Assembly: GCA_021782525.1 (NCBI GenBank) | Contig: JAJXUY010000005.1 | Span: forward strand, 1 to 23,549 | DNA length: 23,549 bases | Direction of reading: 5' to 3' | DNA from: Acidobacteriota bacterium | GTDB taxonomy: Bacteria > Acidobacteriota > Thermoanaerobaculia > Thermoanaerobaculales > Thermoanaerobaculaceae | In this document: piece after piece, positions 9,933-17,419 of the stretch | How the letters are laid out: every line of letters starts with the position of its first letter | Numbering within the stretch: position 1 is the first letter of the stretch | Made by a program: the position numbers and the translations under genes | The notes under the pieces: model-generated | What the model saw: only the letters and a program-made list of their open reading frames with translations | Databases searched by the model: none | What the model was told of the DNA's origin: nothing

Positions 9933-12900
9933 CGCGCACCTCCCGGCGAGTCCGGGGCGTCGTCGGATTCCTCGTCGGTCTCCTCCGGTGGGCTCACCGG
10001 CCGTCGTTCCGGCTGAAATTGAGGCGGGGGCTCGGACCTCCCAGTGGCCTGCTCCAGATACGTGCGTACCACCTCCTCGGGCGGCCCGGTGTCGGGCGGG
10101 CGGATGCCGACGACCGCCGGGCGGACCTTGGCCGGCCGACTCCAGGCCGGGGTGTGGAGCGTGAGGACGTACGAACCGGGCGCGAGCTTGGCCATCACGA
10201 CGACCCCCGAGCCGAGCGGACGTCCCCCGTTGTCGAGAAGCGTGGCCGTCACCGCGTCCGAGTCAGCCCGGACGCCGACCCCGACCGGTCCCTCGCGGGT
10301 CACCGTGAAGCTGAAGCCGCGGGTCTCGCCGGGGGGCAGCAGCAAGCTGGGGCCCAGCCCCTCGTCCACCGCCGTGATGGCGGTCGCGGTCAGCTCGGCG
10401 ATGCCGGCGAGCTCGACGCCCGCCACCGCCCGCACACCGAGCTCTGCGGCGCCGGACGGGAGGTAGGCGTCGAGCATGCAGCCGTTGGGGTGGAGCTCGA
10501 TCTCGGGCTCGCCCTCGGGCCGCACCAGGCGCGTGGCCACGGGGGTGGCCGTCCGCAGGTGCAGCAGCGCGGGGTGGCCGAGCGCGATCCGGAACAGCAT
10601 CGCCTTGCCGCGAAGGGCAAGCACCGCCGGTGGCTCGATCGTCGTGGCCGTGAGGTCTCCGATGAGGCCCCAGATCGCCTCGGCGAGGCCGCCGCGACGG
10701 TCGAGCCAGCAAAGCACGCGCCCTGGCCCGTGGCGGACGAGCAGGTTCCCGCCGGAGCCGCCGGCCGGGATCTCCGCGCCGTGCCGGACGAGGCCGTCGT
10801 TCGCGACGAGCGTTGCGCCGCTCGCGCCGCGGACATGGACGGTGTACGGGTCGCCGGTCGCGCCGAGACGCGGGACCGTCAGCCTGAGAACGCCGCCGGT
10901 CGTCTCCACGCTCTCGAACGGGCGCTCGGTGCCGAGGACGAGGGCGGCTTCGGCGGACGAGGACGGGAGGACGTTGATCGAGAACGTCTCCGCGTCGCCG
11001 CCGGCGCGCAACACGACCAGGCGCCCCGCGGTGGTGTCGAGGCTCTCGGTGAACGCCGGGCCGCCGGCCCAGTGCACGCTCTCGACGCCCGCGTCGTTGC
11101 AGAGGACCGCCACGACGCCCTCGCCGAGTGCGAGCTGGAGGCGCTTGGCCCCCGCCGGGAGCAGGTAGACCAGACTGTCGACGCCCGCAACCGAGCCGCC
11201 GACCGTGCCGAACCCGACGGGCTGCGGCTGGTGGCCACCGTAGCTGAACTCCTGGAGGCGGACCTCGAGCGGGTCGACCGAGGGCTCGGCCTGCCAGATC
11301 GCGACCGCGGCCTGACGGGCGCCCACCGCCACGGCCACGGCGCCGTGGCGGCCGACCGCCATCGTGACGGGACGCGGGCCCGAGGCGCCCGGCTGGGCCC
11401 GATCGACGATCCGGACCCCGGGCTGCCCGCTCACGCTGGTGACGAGCGCGAGCACGGTGCGGATCCCGTCGCCGGCGAGGTCGCAGACGACGGGTTCACC
11501 GGCGGGCACTCGCAGCGTGACGTGGTCGCCGGTCGTCGCGACCATCCGGGAGCCGCGAACACCCGCCCGGGCGCCGGGCGGGACGTCGCCGACAAGCCAG
11601 AGGGAGGTTCCGGGCGCCGCAACCGGCTCGCCGTCGCTGGCCGCGGCGGCGCGTCCCGGCTGCGCGGCCGCGCGGAGCTGCGCGGTCGACAGCGTGAACG
11701 TCCCGGGGCGGTCGAGACGGACCCGAACGGCGCCGACCGGCGGGTCGCTGCCCGCCACCGGTGCGAGATCGACGCCGGCCGCCAGGGCGGGTTCGGCGAC
11801 CGCCACCGGCGTGACGGCCGCAGCGACCAGACGCGCCGGCAGCCCGCGCTGATCGACCGACCAGATGCGCAGCCTCCAGGCATCCGACCCGCCGGCGGAG
11901 GCGGGCTCGCCGAGCGGCACCTCGAGACGCAGGTCGCGCCCGACCCTCGTCGCGAGCGGCCGCCACTCGTCGCCGACCCGCGCTTCCAGAACACATCCGA
12001 CGCTCTCGGCCGAGCGCACGCTGGCCACGAGGAGCCCGACGCCGGGGGGCACCCACAGCGGGACCACGTGAGCGGCGTGCCCGGTTTCGATCTCGCGGTC
12101 GCCGGGGATCGCGAGCGGCGGGTCCTCGACCTCGCCGGGGGCGCGCATCGACACGGTGCAGGTGGCCTGGCGCGTCCCGACCGGGAGCACGCGCAGCGCG
12201 TACCTGCCCGGCTCGAGATGCGTCGCGACGTTGAAGTTCCAGTCGTCGGGGCGGTCGTCGTCGGCCGCGAGCGTCCGGCCCCTCGAATCGACGAGGACGG
12301 CGCGGACGTCGTCGCTGCCGAACGAGGAAAGCTCGACCAGCCCGGCGCGGCCCACCGCGAGCGCGATCGCATCGGGCGCGACGACCTCGCGGTTCAAGCC
12401 GGCGACGAGCGGCTCCGGCCTGACCGAAACCCGGTACCCGACCTGGTTGTTGTTACGCGCGCAGACCACCGACAGGCGATAGCTCCCGGCCTGCAGCTCG
12501 CCGGACCATCCCCGTCCCTGGGTGAGCTCGGCGGTCGCGTCGGCGCCCCCGCCGCCGGCCGGCGTCAGCCGCGCGTTCATCTCCGGCGAGAGCGCAACGT
12601 CGACGCGGGCGGTGGCGGGCAGCGCGAACTCCCACACGTCCGGGAGCTGCGGGCCGTCGCCGGGGGCCTGTTCCCACACGTGCTCGACCACGGCGTCGAG
12701 CGGCAGGTGATGGGGGCCGTGGCCGGCGAAGTGGAGCGGCTCCGGGATCCTCTGCAACACGGTGACCCGCCGGGTCATGACGTCTTCCGGCAAGAGCACG
12801 AGCCGGTAGTCGCCCGCCTCGAACGTGCGCGTGATGTCGGCGTTGATGTTGGGCGGCTCGATCGGCCAGCCATCCGCATCCTCGAGGCGGCAGCGGAAGC

Positions 12901-15307
12901 TGTGCCCGAGGCCGAGGGTCCGCAGGTGGTACGCGCCGCGGCTCGGGATCGTGAAGCGGTACGCCACGCCCTGTCCTGCCGGCAACGAGATGCGGGCCGG
13001 CACCGAGAACGCGAGGAGGCCGCCGTCGACCACCGACGTCTTCGCGAGCTGGACCCCGAGGTGGCCGGCCGACGCGCCGCGCGGCCTCACCGTGAGCTCG
13101 TAGTCGCCTTCGCGGAGGTACTGTTGGATCAGGAAATTCCGGCCGACGCCGTTGCCCTCCTTGCGGTCGAGCGCGAGCACCGTGCGAGTGCGGACGGTGC
13201 CCTCGGTGGCGAGCAGACCGGTCGACTCGAGGTGGTACAGCGCCGGCGAGTCGGCGCGCACGAGGAACGTCGTGCTCGCGGAGCTGGTCATGTCGAGGAA
13301 GGCCGGCGCGGCAGCGGTGAGCGTCGGGAGCTTGGGCAGCGCCGCGAGCGTCGCGGCGGGCACCGGAGGCAACGGGGTGGCGGCCTGCAGCCGTTGCGGC
13401 TCGAGCGCGACCGAGTACAGGATCGTCTCCTTGCCGGTGTTCGCCACGCTGAAGCTGTGCTCTCCCGGCTCGACCGCAGCCTCCGGCACGGGTGCGCCTC
13501 CGTCCACCGAGACCGGGACAAGGTGGCCGGCCTCGTCGCGTGCCCGCAACGTCCCCCGCTCGGCCGCGGTGAACGGCGCCTTGACCGCCTCGCCGGGGCG
13601 CTGGGTGACCGGGAGCGCCTCCGTGAGGTCGAGCGGCAGCGGCCGCAAGACGACACCCGAGCGCACGCCCGGCTGGTCGTTGAGGTAGGCGACGTAGAAG
13701 GCGTCGCTGTCCAACTCGACGTTCGGGAAGAGGGCGCCGGCGCGCAACGGGGTCTGCGCCGGGACCTTGCCGGTCTCCTTGCCGAGCAGCTCGAGCGCTT
13801 GCGTGAGGACCCCGTACGGCCGCACGGTGATGTCGATGATCCCCCGCGTTTCGGGGAGCGCGGTGAGGACGTAGAACCCGGCATCGAGGTCCCAGGTGGA
13901 GCCGCTCGGCTTCGCCTTCGGGGTCTCGTAGTTGGGCGGCCGGAAGATGAAGAACGGCTCGATGCGAAAGGTCGCCTCGACGCCGCGCGCGTCGATCTCG
14001 TAGCGACCCGTGGCGCCGACCTTGAGGAACACCGTCATCGTATCGAGCAGGTTGCAGCGGCGGGTCCATCCGCTCGTGCCATCGATGTCGACCACCGAGT
14101 CGAGGAACGCCTCGCGGTCGGATGCCGACCCTGTCCAGCGGGTGACGATGGCGGTCGCATCCACGGAGTCCGCGGCGTGACCGGAATGGACCGTGGAGAG
14201 CCAGTACGCCCCGGAACGTTGGAACTGGAAGGTGCGACTGTCCTCGAACTGCTGCAGGATGTAGGGCTGCCCGGCCTCGGCGCTGACCGTCACGATGCGG
14301 TCGTGACCGGGTGTCTTGCCGACGTGGAGCTCGGCCGCGGGCGGGAGAGATTTCTTCGTGATCTCCGCCTGGAAGCCCGCGTTGAGGAACGGGCGATCGG
14401 GGTTGGCCTGGCCGACCTGCAGCTGCGCGGGGCGCGCCTCGGCGAGCTCGATGCGGAAGTAGGTCGTGTCGGCCGGGGCGAGGAAGCGGTCGTACCCCAT
14501 CGGCCCGACCGTCAACCGCTGGCGTCCGGCCTGCGGGAGTCGCGGGATGCCGTAGCGAACGTAGAGGGGATGCTCGCTCGCGTCCTCGGACCAGAGCTGG
14601 CCGGGGCCGCCGTACGCGGTGACGAGGTAGAGCCCGGCCTCGAGGCGGGCGGTAAGGCGACACACCTGCATCGGATGCCCCCGCTTGGGCTCGATCCGCT
14701 CGCGCTCCGGCACGGCCTCGTGCAGCCACGTGCCGTCACGCCAGAGGCGCAAGTCGGCGAGGTTGCGCCCCGCCGCCTCGATCGCCACGATACGGGTTTG
14801 ATCGACCTGCAGCCAGTACGAGGCCTGCTGGAAGTCCTGCAACGTCTCGTCGACCGGCTTGAGCTCGACCAGCAGCGGCGGCGGCGCGTGCAGCTCGGAG
14901 AACGGATGGACCTGGAGCGTGGCGGTCCCCGAGGCCTTCTCGTGCCCGAGCGCGACGACCTTGTACTCGCCGCGGTCCAGGAAGAGGTCCAGGCGCCCGT
15001 CCTCGGTTCCAGGGACGCCGGCCACTCGACCTGGACCCGCCATGCGGTCCACGAGCTGGAGAGCTGTCCCTTGCGCGCTCGACACCGTCAGGGCGTAGTA
15101 GCCGAACGCAGCGACGGTGACGATCGTTTCCTGCCGCCCGGCGGCGGGCACGCCCGTCCGCGAGAGGGTCGCCGCGGCCTGCGGCGGCGCCTGCGCGCCG
15201 GCGAGCGCCGCCGTTACGACGGCTGCGAGCGCCAGCCGGAGCGTCGGCCTGCGCCGCGGCGCGGCCACGGTCTGGCGGTCTGCGACTGGGAAGAAGGTTG
15301 TCGTCAC
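9929..15307 (-). CDS. Giant secreted protein with recurring beta-sandwich-like G-x-Y motifs, function unknown
   Basis: A 1792-aa protein from a GTG start with SD GGAGGG at 15307. This start fits because an Arg-rich n-region and signal peptide (RPTLRLALAAVVTAALAGA) follow within 40 residues, whereas longer in-frame starts would run into the upstream gene. I do not recognise a named family. The protein is mainly hydrophobic/beta in character and repeats a strand-turn motif of the form L-x-x-G-x-Y-x-L-x-V (for example LREGDYELTVRP near 730, FEAGDYRLVLLP near 830, LEPGRYALRVLP near 1030, LAPGSYVLTLHTP near 1707). This resembles the core of bacterial pre-peptidase C-terminal (PPC) domains. The tail after about 1730 is Pro/Glu/Asp-rich and probably disordered. 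Its stop overlaps the A2M start (ATGA), so the two are probably made together and both exported. It could be a structural partner or scaffold for A2M; that role is inference. Confidence 0.85.
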   Translation of the reverse strand: MTTTFFPVADRQTVAAPRRRPTLRLALAAVVTAALAGAQAPPQAAATLSRTGVPAAGRQETIVTVAAFGYYALTVSSAQGTALQLVDRMAGPGRVAGVPGTEDGRLDLFLDRGEYKVVALGHEKASGTATLQVHPFSELHAPPPLLVELKPVDETLQDFQQASYWLQVDQTRIVAIEAAGRNLADLRLWRDGTWLHEAVPERERIEPKRGHPMQVCRLTARLEAGLYLVTAYGGPGQLWSEDASEHPLYVRYGIPRLPQAGRQRLTVGPMGYDRFLAPADTTYFRIELAEARPAQLQVGQANPDRPFLNAGFQAEITKKSLPPAAELHVGKTPGHDRIVTVSAEAGQPYILQQFEDSRTFQFQRSGAYWLSTVHSGHAADSVDATAIVTRWTGSASDREAFLDSVVDIDGTSGWTRRCNLLDTMTVFLKVGATGRYEIDARGVEATFRIEPFFIFRPPNYETPKAKPSGSTWDLDAGFYVLTALPETRGIIDITVRPYGVLTQALELLGKETGKVPAQTPLRAGALFPNVELDSDAFYVAYLNDQPGVRSGVVLRPLPLDLTEALPVTQRPGEAVKAPFTAAERGTLRARDEAGHLVPVSVDGGAPVPEAAVEPGEHSFSVANTGKETILYSVALEPQRLQAATPLPPVPAATLAALPKLPTLTAAAPAFLDMTSSASTTFLVRADSPALYHLESTGLLATEGTVRTRTVLALDRKEGNGVGRNFLIQQYLREGDYELTVRPRGASAGHLGVQLAKTSVVDGGLLAFSVPARISLPAGQGVAYRFTIPSRGAYHLRTLGLGHSFRCRLEDADGWPIEPPNINADITRTFEAGDYRLVLLPEDVMTRRVTVLQRIPEPLHFAGHGPHHLPLDAVVEHVWEQAPGDGPQLPDVWEFALPATARVDVALSPEMNARLTPAGGGGADATAELTQGRGWSGELQAGSYRLSVVCARNNNQVGYRVSVRPEPLVAGLNREVVAPDAIALAVGRAGLVELSSFGSDDVRAVLVDSRGRTLAADDDRPDDWNFNVATHLEPGRYALRVLPVGTRQATCTVSMRAPGEVEDPPLAIPGDREIETGHAAHVVPLWVPPGVGLLVASVRSAESVGCVLEARVGDEWRPLATRVGRDLRLEVPLGEPASAGGSDAWRLRIWSVDQRGLPARLVAAAVTPVAVAEPALAAGVDLAPVAGSDPPVGAVRVRLDRPGTFTLSTAQLRAAAQPGRAAAASDGEPVAAPGTSLWLVGDVPPGARAGVRGSRMVATTGDHVTLRVPAGEPVVCDLAGDGIRTVLALVTSVSGQPGVRIVDRAQPGASGPRPVTMAVGRHGAVAVAVGARQAAVAIWQAEPSVDPLEVRLQEFSYGGHQPQPVGFGTVGGSVAGVDSLVYLLPAGAKRLQLALGEGVVAVLCNDAGVESVHWAGGPAFTESLDTTAGRLVVLRAGGDAETFSINVLPSSSAEAALVLGTERPFESVETTGGVLRLTVPRLGATGDPYTVHVRGASGATLVANDGLVRHGAEIPAGGSGGNLLVRHGPGRVLCWLDRRGGLAEAIWGLIGDLTATTIEPPAVLALRGKAMLFRIALGHPALLHLRTATPVATRLVRPEGEPEIELHPNGCMLDAYLPSGAAELGVRAVAGVELAGIAELTATAITAVDEGLGPSLLLPPGETRGFSFTVTREGPVGVGVRADSDAVTATLLDNGGRPLGSGVVVMAKLAPGSYVLTLHTPAWSRPAKVRPAVVGIRPPDTGPPEEVVRTYLEQATGRSEPPPQFQPERRPVSPPEETDEESDDAPDSPGGAR

Positions 15308-15342
15308 GGAACCCTCCGGTTCGCTGCGGGGAGATCGCCGCG

Positions 15343-16152
15343 TCACGGCCTTCCCCCGCACTTGAACTTCGTCGCGATGCTGCGGAGATCGAGGGTGATG
15401 GGATCGAGTAGGCCCTTCATCGTTTCGGCCCCGGTCTTGGCGTTCTGATAGTCTTCGTGCGCGTACTGACCGTCGAGAGTCGCGACCGCGGCCTTCATCG
15501 CTTCGAGGTTGCCCTTGACCGTCTCGAGGTCTTTCCGGACCTCCCGAGCGCGGCGGGCTCTGGGGCACCTCTCAAGAGAGACAAAAGCCTCATTCGCGGC
15601 CTCAAGGCTCGCCCTCGCCGCGTCGATCGCCGACTTTGCTTGCTCCTTGTCGGCGGCAAACCCGGACCCCCCCCACGAGCGGGGAGATTCGAGCCCGGCC
15701 CCCTGCGGATTGTTCGCCTTCGCCGCTTCACGCGCCGCGCTCGCGGCGGCCTTCGCCGCGTCGGCCGCGTCGATCGCCTTGGCGAGCGACGCGTGCACCG
15801 TGGGGTAGGAACGGACGAGCACGAACCGCCCCTCCTGCCGGTGCAGCTCGGCCATCGCCTCGTCGATGCGGCCAGCCGCGAGGCGCCACTCGGCCGGGGC
15901 GAGGTCGCGGGTGTCCGCCGCCCGCGCGGCCGCAAACGCGCCGGCCGCGAGATCGAGGTCGCGCTGGACGCGCTGGTACTCGACCGCCTGGTGGGAGAAC
16001 CACCACGCCGCCGCCAGGAAGGTGGCCAGAAGCAGCGCAAGCGACCCCCAGATCCGGCCGCGACGCGACGGGCGAGTCGCACCGCTCTCGGGGCCGCCAG
16101 CGGGGGGGGCAGCGAACCGGCTTGCCTCGTCTCTCCGATCTGCAAGGTTCAT
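15343..16152 (-). CDS. Single-pass membrane-anchored helical (coiled-coil-like) protein, unknown function
   Basis: A 269-aa protein and the first gene of the A2M/PBP1C operon. A Pro/Arg-rich cytoplasmic start of about 33 residues precedes one TM helix (about 34-52, IWGSLALLLATFLAAAWWF). The rest is Ala/Lys/Glu-rich and looks almost wholly alpha-helical, with two helical hairpin-like blocks (about 75-145 and 165-250). The block around LAPAEWRLAAGRIDEAMAELHRQ is reminiscent of DUF4398-type helical proteins, a weak resemblance. Two cysteines lie in the C-terminal part. The ATG at 16152 lacks a good Shine-Dalgarno site, but a well-placed promoter lies just upstream. It ends 35 nt before the giant protein gene. 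It may anchor or organise the secreted components at the inner membrane; this is inference. Confidence 0.8.
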   Translation of the reverse strand: MNLADRRDEASRFAAPPAGGPESGATRPSRRGRIWGSLALLLATFLAAAWWFSHQAVEYQRVQRDLDLAAGAFAAARAADTRDLAPAEWRLAAGRIDEAMAELHRQEGRFVLVRSYPTVHASLAKAIDAADAAKAAASAAREAAKANNPQGAGLESPRSWGGSGFAADKEQAKSAIDAARASLEAANEAFVSLERCPRARRAREVRKDLETVKGNLEAMKAAVATLDGQYAHEDYQNAKTGAETMKGLLDPITLDLRSIATKFKCGGRP

Positions 16153-16176
16153 GCGGGGACGTTCACAATTTGCGTG

Positions 16177-16205
16177 AGTCTACGCCCGTCCTCGAGGAAG
16201 CACAA
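16177..16205 (-). promoter_or_regulatory. Sigma70-type promoter of the A2M/PBP1C operon
   Basis: Read on the minus strand, TTGTGC (16205-16200) is separated by exactly 17 bases from TAGACT (16182-16177). This places transcription start about 18 nt before the first ATG of the operon at 16152. The transposon target duplication begins at 16213, 7 bp beyond the -35 box. The core promoter therefore survived the insertion, although any upstream activator site was displaced. Confidence 0.55.
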
Positions 16206-16212
16206 CCGCGCG

Positions 16213-16220
16213 AAACGTCG
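16213..16220. repeat. Target site duplication, left copy (AAACGTCG)
   Basis: An 8-bp direct repeat AAACGTCG abuts the left terminal inverted repeat and recurs directly outside the right one (20068-20075). It is the footprint of a transposition event. Confidence 0.92.
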
Positions 16221-16239
16221 GGTAGTGGGTCAGTTTGAA
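16221..16239 (+). repeat. Left terminal inverted repeat
   Basis: GGTAGTGGGTCAGTTTGAA, a perfect inverted match to 20049-20067. The next inner base differs, so the repeat is exactly 19 bp. Confidence 0.95.
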
Positions 16240-16251
16240 CAGTCAGGCAGA

Positions 16252-16260
16252 TGACTTGAC
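16252..16260 (+). repeat. 9-bp direct repeat at left cargo boundary (TGACTTGAC)
   Basis: TGACTTGAC lies here, 12 bp inside the left inverted repeat, and again at 19186-19194 immediately before the transposase. Both copies contain a TTGAC -35-like core. Joining the left end to the right copy reconstructs a compact IS of about 0.9 kb with a normal transposase promoter, so the repeats probably mark where cargo was gained. Confidence 0.6.
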
Positions 16261-16284
16261 TAGCACAGACGCCTGGGGTATTCT
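16256..16284 (+). promoter_or_regulatory. Promoter 1 at left end of the transposon, reading inward
   Basis: TTGACT (16256-16261), 17-base spacer, TATTCT (16279-16284). It reads rightward into the element, upstream of a second promoter and a short open frame, and antisense to the DUF4760-like gene. Confidence 0.5.
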
Positions 16285-16300
16285 ACTTGCCCCCCGCGTC

Positions 16301-16330
16301 TTGACAGAGGGGGTCTGCGGTTCGTAGAAT
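16301..16330 (+). promoter_or_regulatory. Promoter 2 upstream of the 10-codon frame
   Basis: A consensus -35 TTGACA (16301-16306), 18-base spacer and -10 TAGAAT (16325-16330). A Shine-Dalgarno sequence AAAGGAGGG (16341-16349) follows at the expected distance. Confidence 0.55.
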
Positions 16331-16352
16331 TGGATAGGCCAAAGGAGGGCAC

Positions 16353-16385
16353 ATGCGGAAGGAACTGGACGACATCGGTATCTAG
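16353..16385 (+). CDS. 10-codon open frame with strong RBS: leader peptide or stub of a lost gene
   Basis: ATG at 16353 follows AAAGGAGGG by four bases and opens the frame MRKELDDIGI before TAG at 16383-16385. Two good promoters stand just upstream. Such strong signals for only ten codons suggest either a leader/regulatory peptide or the 5' remnant of a gene lost by deletion. The stop overlaps the stop of the oppositely oriented DUF4760-like gene in a shared CTAG. I cannot say whether the peptide is functional. Confidence 0.35.
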   Translation: MRKELDDIGI

Positions 16386-16975
16386 GCCCATCGCTGGGAT
16401 AACCACTCGAGTTCTTGCCAGATCCGAGCGTTGTTTCGCTCGGATCTTCGGCTTTCAACGAACTTCTTCGTTCGATGCCATGTGCGCGTGATCGGACCTC
16501 GAAAGCCCCTCTTCACAACTTCCTCATCAGCGAGGCCGAGTCGAATTGCAACCGCAAGCTCCTCAAAGAAGTTGAGCAAGTCCAAGATGTTCTGATAGTC
16601 GTCTGGATTTTTCTCTTCGTACGCGGTGAATTCAGAGTTCTGGTTAAGATTCTCAATTGCTTTGAGCCCCTTGCGAGCACCGATCTTCCGATGGTATGAC
16701 TTTGGGTCATTCCAGCGCTCAAAGAAGGTCAGTGCAGCCGCCTTCCTTCCTAGGTCTACGGCGGCCAGACGGGCGTCGATGGCGTTCGCTGCGGCGAACA
16801 AGCCCGCTATGCCAGCAATGACACTAGCCGCGAACACCAAGACCTTCCGGGTCGCTTCTGGGCTTAGCGCATACGCGATGACGAGGGTCACGCCGATCAG
16901 ACTGATTGCGATGAGCCAGTTAACCGAGAAAGTGAGGGTAATCTTCTTTCTGCCAAATGGCTCTTCCCCTAACAC
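16382..16975 (-). CDS. DUF4760-like membrane protein (transposon cargo)
   Basis: A 197-aa protein from the GTG at 16975, chosen because AGGAGG stands six bases upstream; the longer in-frame ATG at 17053 has no such site and would overlap the facing promoter. Two adjacent TM helices (about 15-32 and 37-57: LIAISLIGVTLVIAYAL, VLVFAASVIAGIAGLFAA) are followed by a cytoplasmic helical domain. The segments DLLNFFEELAVAIRLGLADEEVV and the terminal WQELEWLSQRW recall the DUF4760 family (recognition by pattern, moderately sure). Function is unknown. It is transcribed opposite to the rest of the cargo and has lower GC than host genes. Plus-strand promoters at 16256-16330 point antisense through it. 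Confidence 0.75.
   Translation of the reverse strand: MLGEEPFGRKKITLTFSVNWLIAISLIGVTLVIAYALSPEATRKVLVFAASVIAGIAGLFAAANAIDARLAAVDLGRKAAALTFFERWNDPKSYHRKIGARKGLKAIENLNQNSEFTAYEEKNPDDYQNILDLLNFFEELAVAIRLGLADEEVVKRGFRGPITRTWHRTKKFVESRRSERNNARIWQELEWLSQRWA
16421..16446. repeat. Perfect 10-bp hairpin inside the 3' end of the DUF4760-like gene
   Basis: GATCCGAGCG (16421-16430), 6-base loop, CGCTCGGATC (16437-16446). It lies within coding sequence about 40 bases before the stop on the minus strand. No T-run follows on either strand, although TTCGGCTTT follows on the plus strand. It could be a degenerate bidirectional terminator or an RNA structure. Confidence 0.4.
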
Positions 16976-17047
16976 GTTGTGCCTCCTAGTCTGCCAGTTT
17001 CCGAACTGAAGTGTACTACAGTGGCTCTCGCAAAGCTCGAAGTTAGC

Positions 17048-17076
17048 TTGCACACCCGGCGAGCGGGGCCTATGCT
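17048..17076 (+). promoter_or_regulatory. Promoter of the small KGG-like gene, probably leaderless
   Basis: TTGCAC (17048-17053), 17-base spacer, TATGCT (17071-17076). The expected start of transcription is about 17083, the A of the second ATG of the downstream frame. There is no Shine-Dalgarno sequence, so the mRNA is probably leaderless. Confidence 0.5.
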
Positions 17077-17082
17077 ATGAGT

Positions 17083-17334
17083 ATGCCTAAGCGCTCACGC
17101 AAACCCGGACGAGTGGACCTGAACGAACTGGCGCGGGGGATCGTGGACCGCGCAACCGGGGACGCGCCACTGGATGAGGAAGGCGCGGGTAAGAACGCGG
17201 CAGCCGTCACCCTAGGGCGGCTCGGGGGGAAGAAGGGCGGGCCGGCCAGGGCCGCCAAGATGACGCCGACGCAACGGACTGAGTCGGCGCGGAAGGCAGC
17301 CAAGGCTAGGTGGGGCGCTCGTCGCGATAGTTGA
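17083..17334 (+). CDS. Small basic protein with KGG-like motif (transposon cargo)
   Basis: An 83-aa basic protein beginning MPKRSRKPGRVDLNELARGIVDRATG and ending in a Lys/Arg/Ala-rich tail, with the motif AVTLGRLGGKKGGPARAAKMTP followed by ARKAAKARWG. Small proteins of this MPKRS...LGRLGGKKGG...AAKARW pattern are common hypothetical proteins in diverse bacteria. The basic tail suggests nucleic-acid association, but no function is established. A start at ATG 17077 (two residues longer) is possible. I prefer 17083 because it coincides with the predicted transcription start and the usual family N-terminus. It faces away from the DUF4760-like gene, and the two share the short region 16976-17082. 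Confidence 0.7.
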   Translation: MPKRSRKPGRVDLNELARGIVDRATGDAPLDEEGAGKNAAAVTLGRLGGKKGGPARAAKMTPTQRTESARKAAKARWGARRDS

Positions 17335-17344
17335 CGACCCGTTA

Positions 17345-17373
17345 TTGACTTCGTGCCTCACATGAGGTACAGT
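17345..17373 (+). promoter_or_regulatory. Promoter of the two-gene XRE-ImmA unit
   Basis: TTGACT (17345-17350), 17-base spacer, TACAGT (17368-17373), followed by about 40 nt of leader and GGGAGG (17410-17415) four bases before the ATG at 17420. The spacer contains a near-perfect palindrome, described separately. Confidence 0.6.
17353..17370. promoter_or_regulatory. Operator-like palindrome between -35 and -10
   Basis: GTGCCTCACATGAGGTAC is an 18-bp dyad with one mismatched pair. Its core CCTCA-CA-TGAGG (17356-17367) is perfect and fills the promoter spacer. This is a typical place for a repressor site. The nearby XRE-HTH protein is the obvious candidate ligand, giving autoregulation (inference). 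Confidence 0.5.
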
Positions 17374-17419
17374 AAGCATAACAGGCTGCCGTCGGGATGG
17401 TGGCGGCTCGGGAGGTTGT

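Noticed and set aside
10019..15448. A plus-strand open frame of about 1800 codons opposite the giant protein gene
   Set aside because: It is the antisense shadow of a GC-rich gene. Its translation is low-complexity Arg/Gly/Asp/Ala-rich, with no domain, while the minus strand has a signal peptide, SD and operon context.
15308..15568. N-terminal extension of the giant protein to 15568
   Set aside because: It would overlap the upstream gene by more than 200 bases and put a charged low-complexity stretch before the signal peptide. The GTG at 15307 has a good SD.
16976..17053. ATG at 17053 as start of the DUF4760-like gene
   Set aside because: It has no ribosome site and would overlap the facing promoter; the GTG at 16975 with AGGAGG six bases upstream fits much better.
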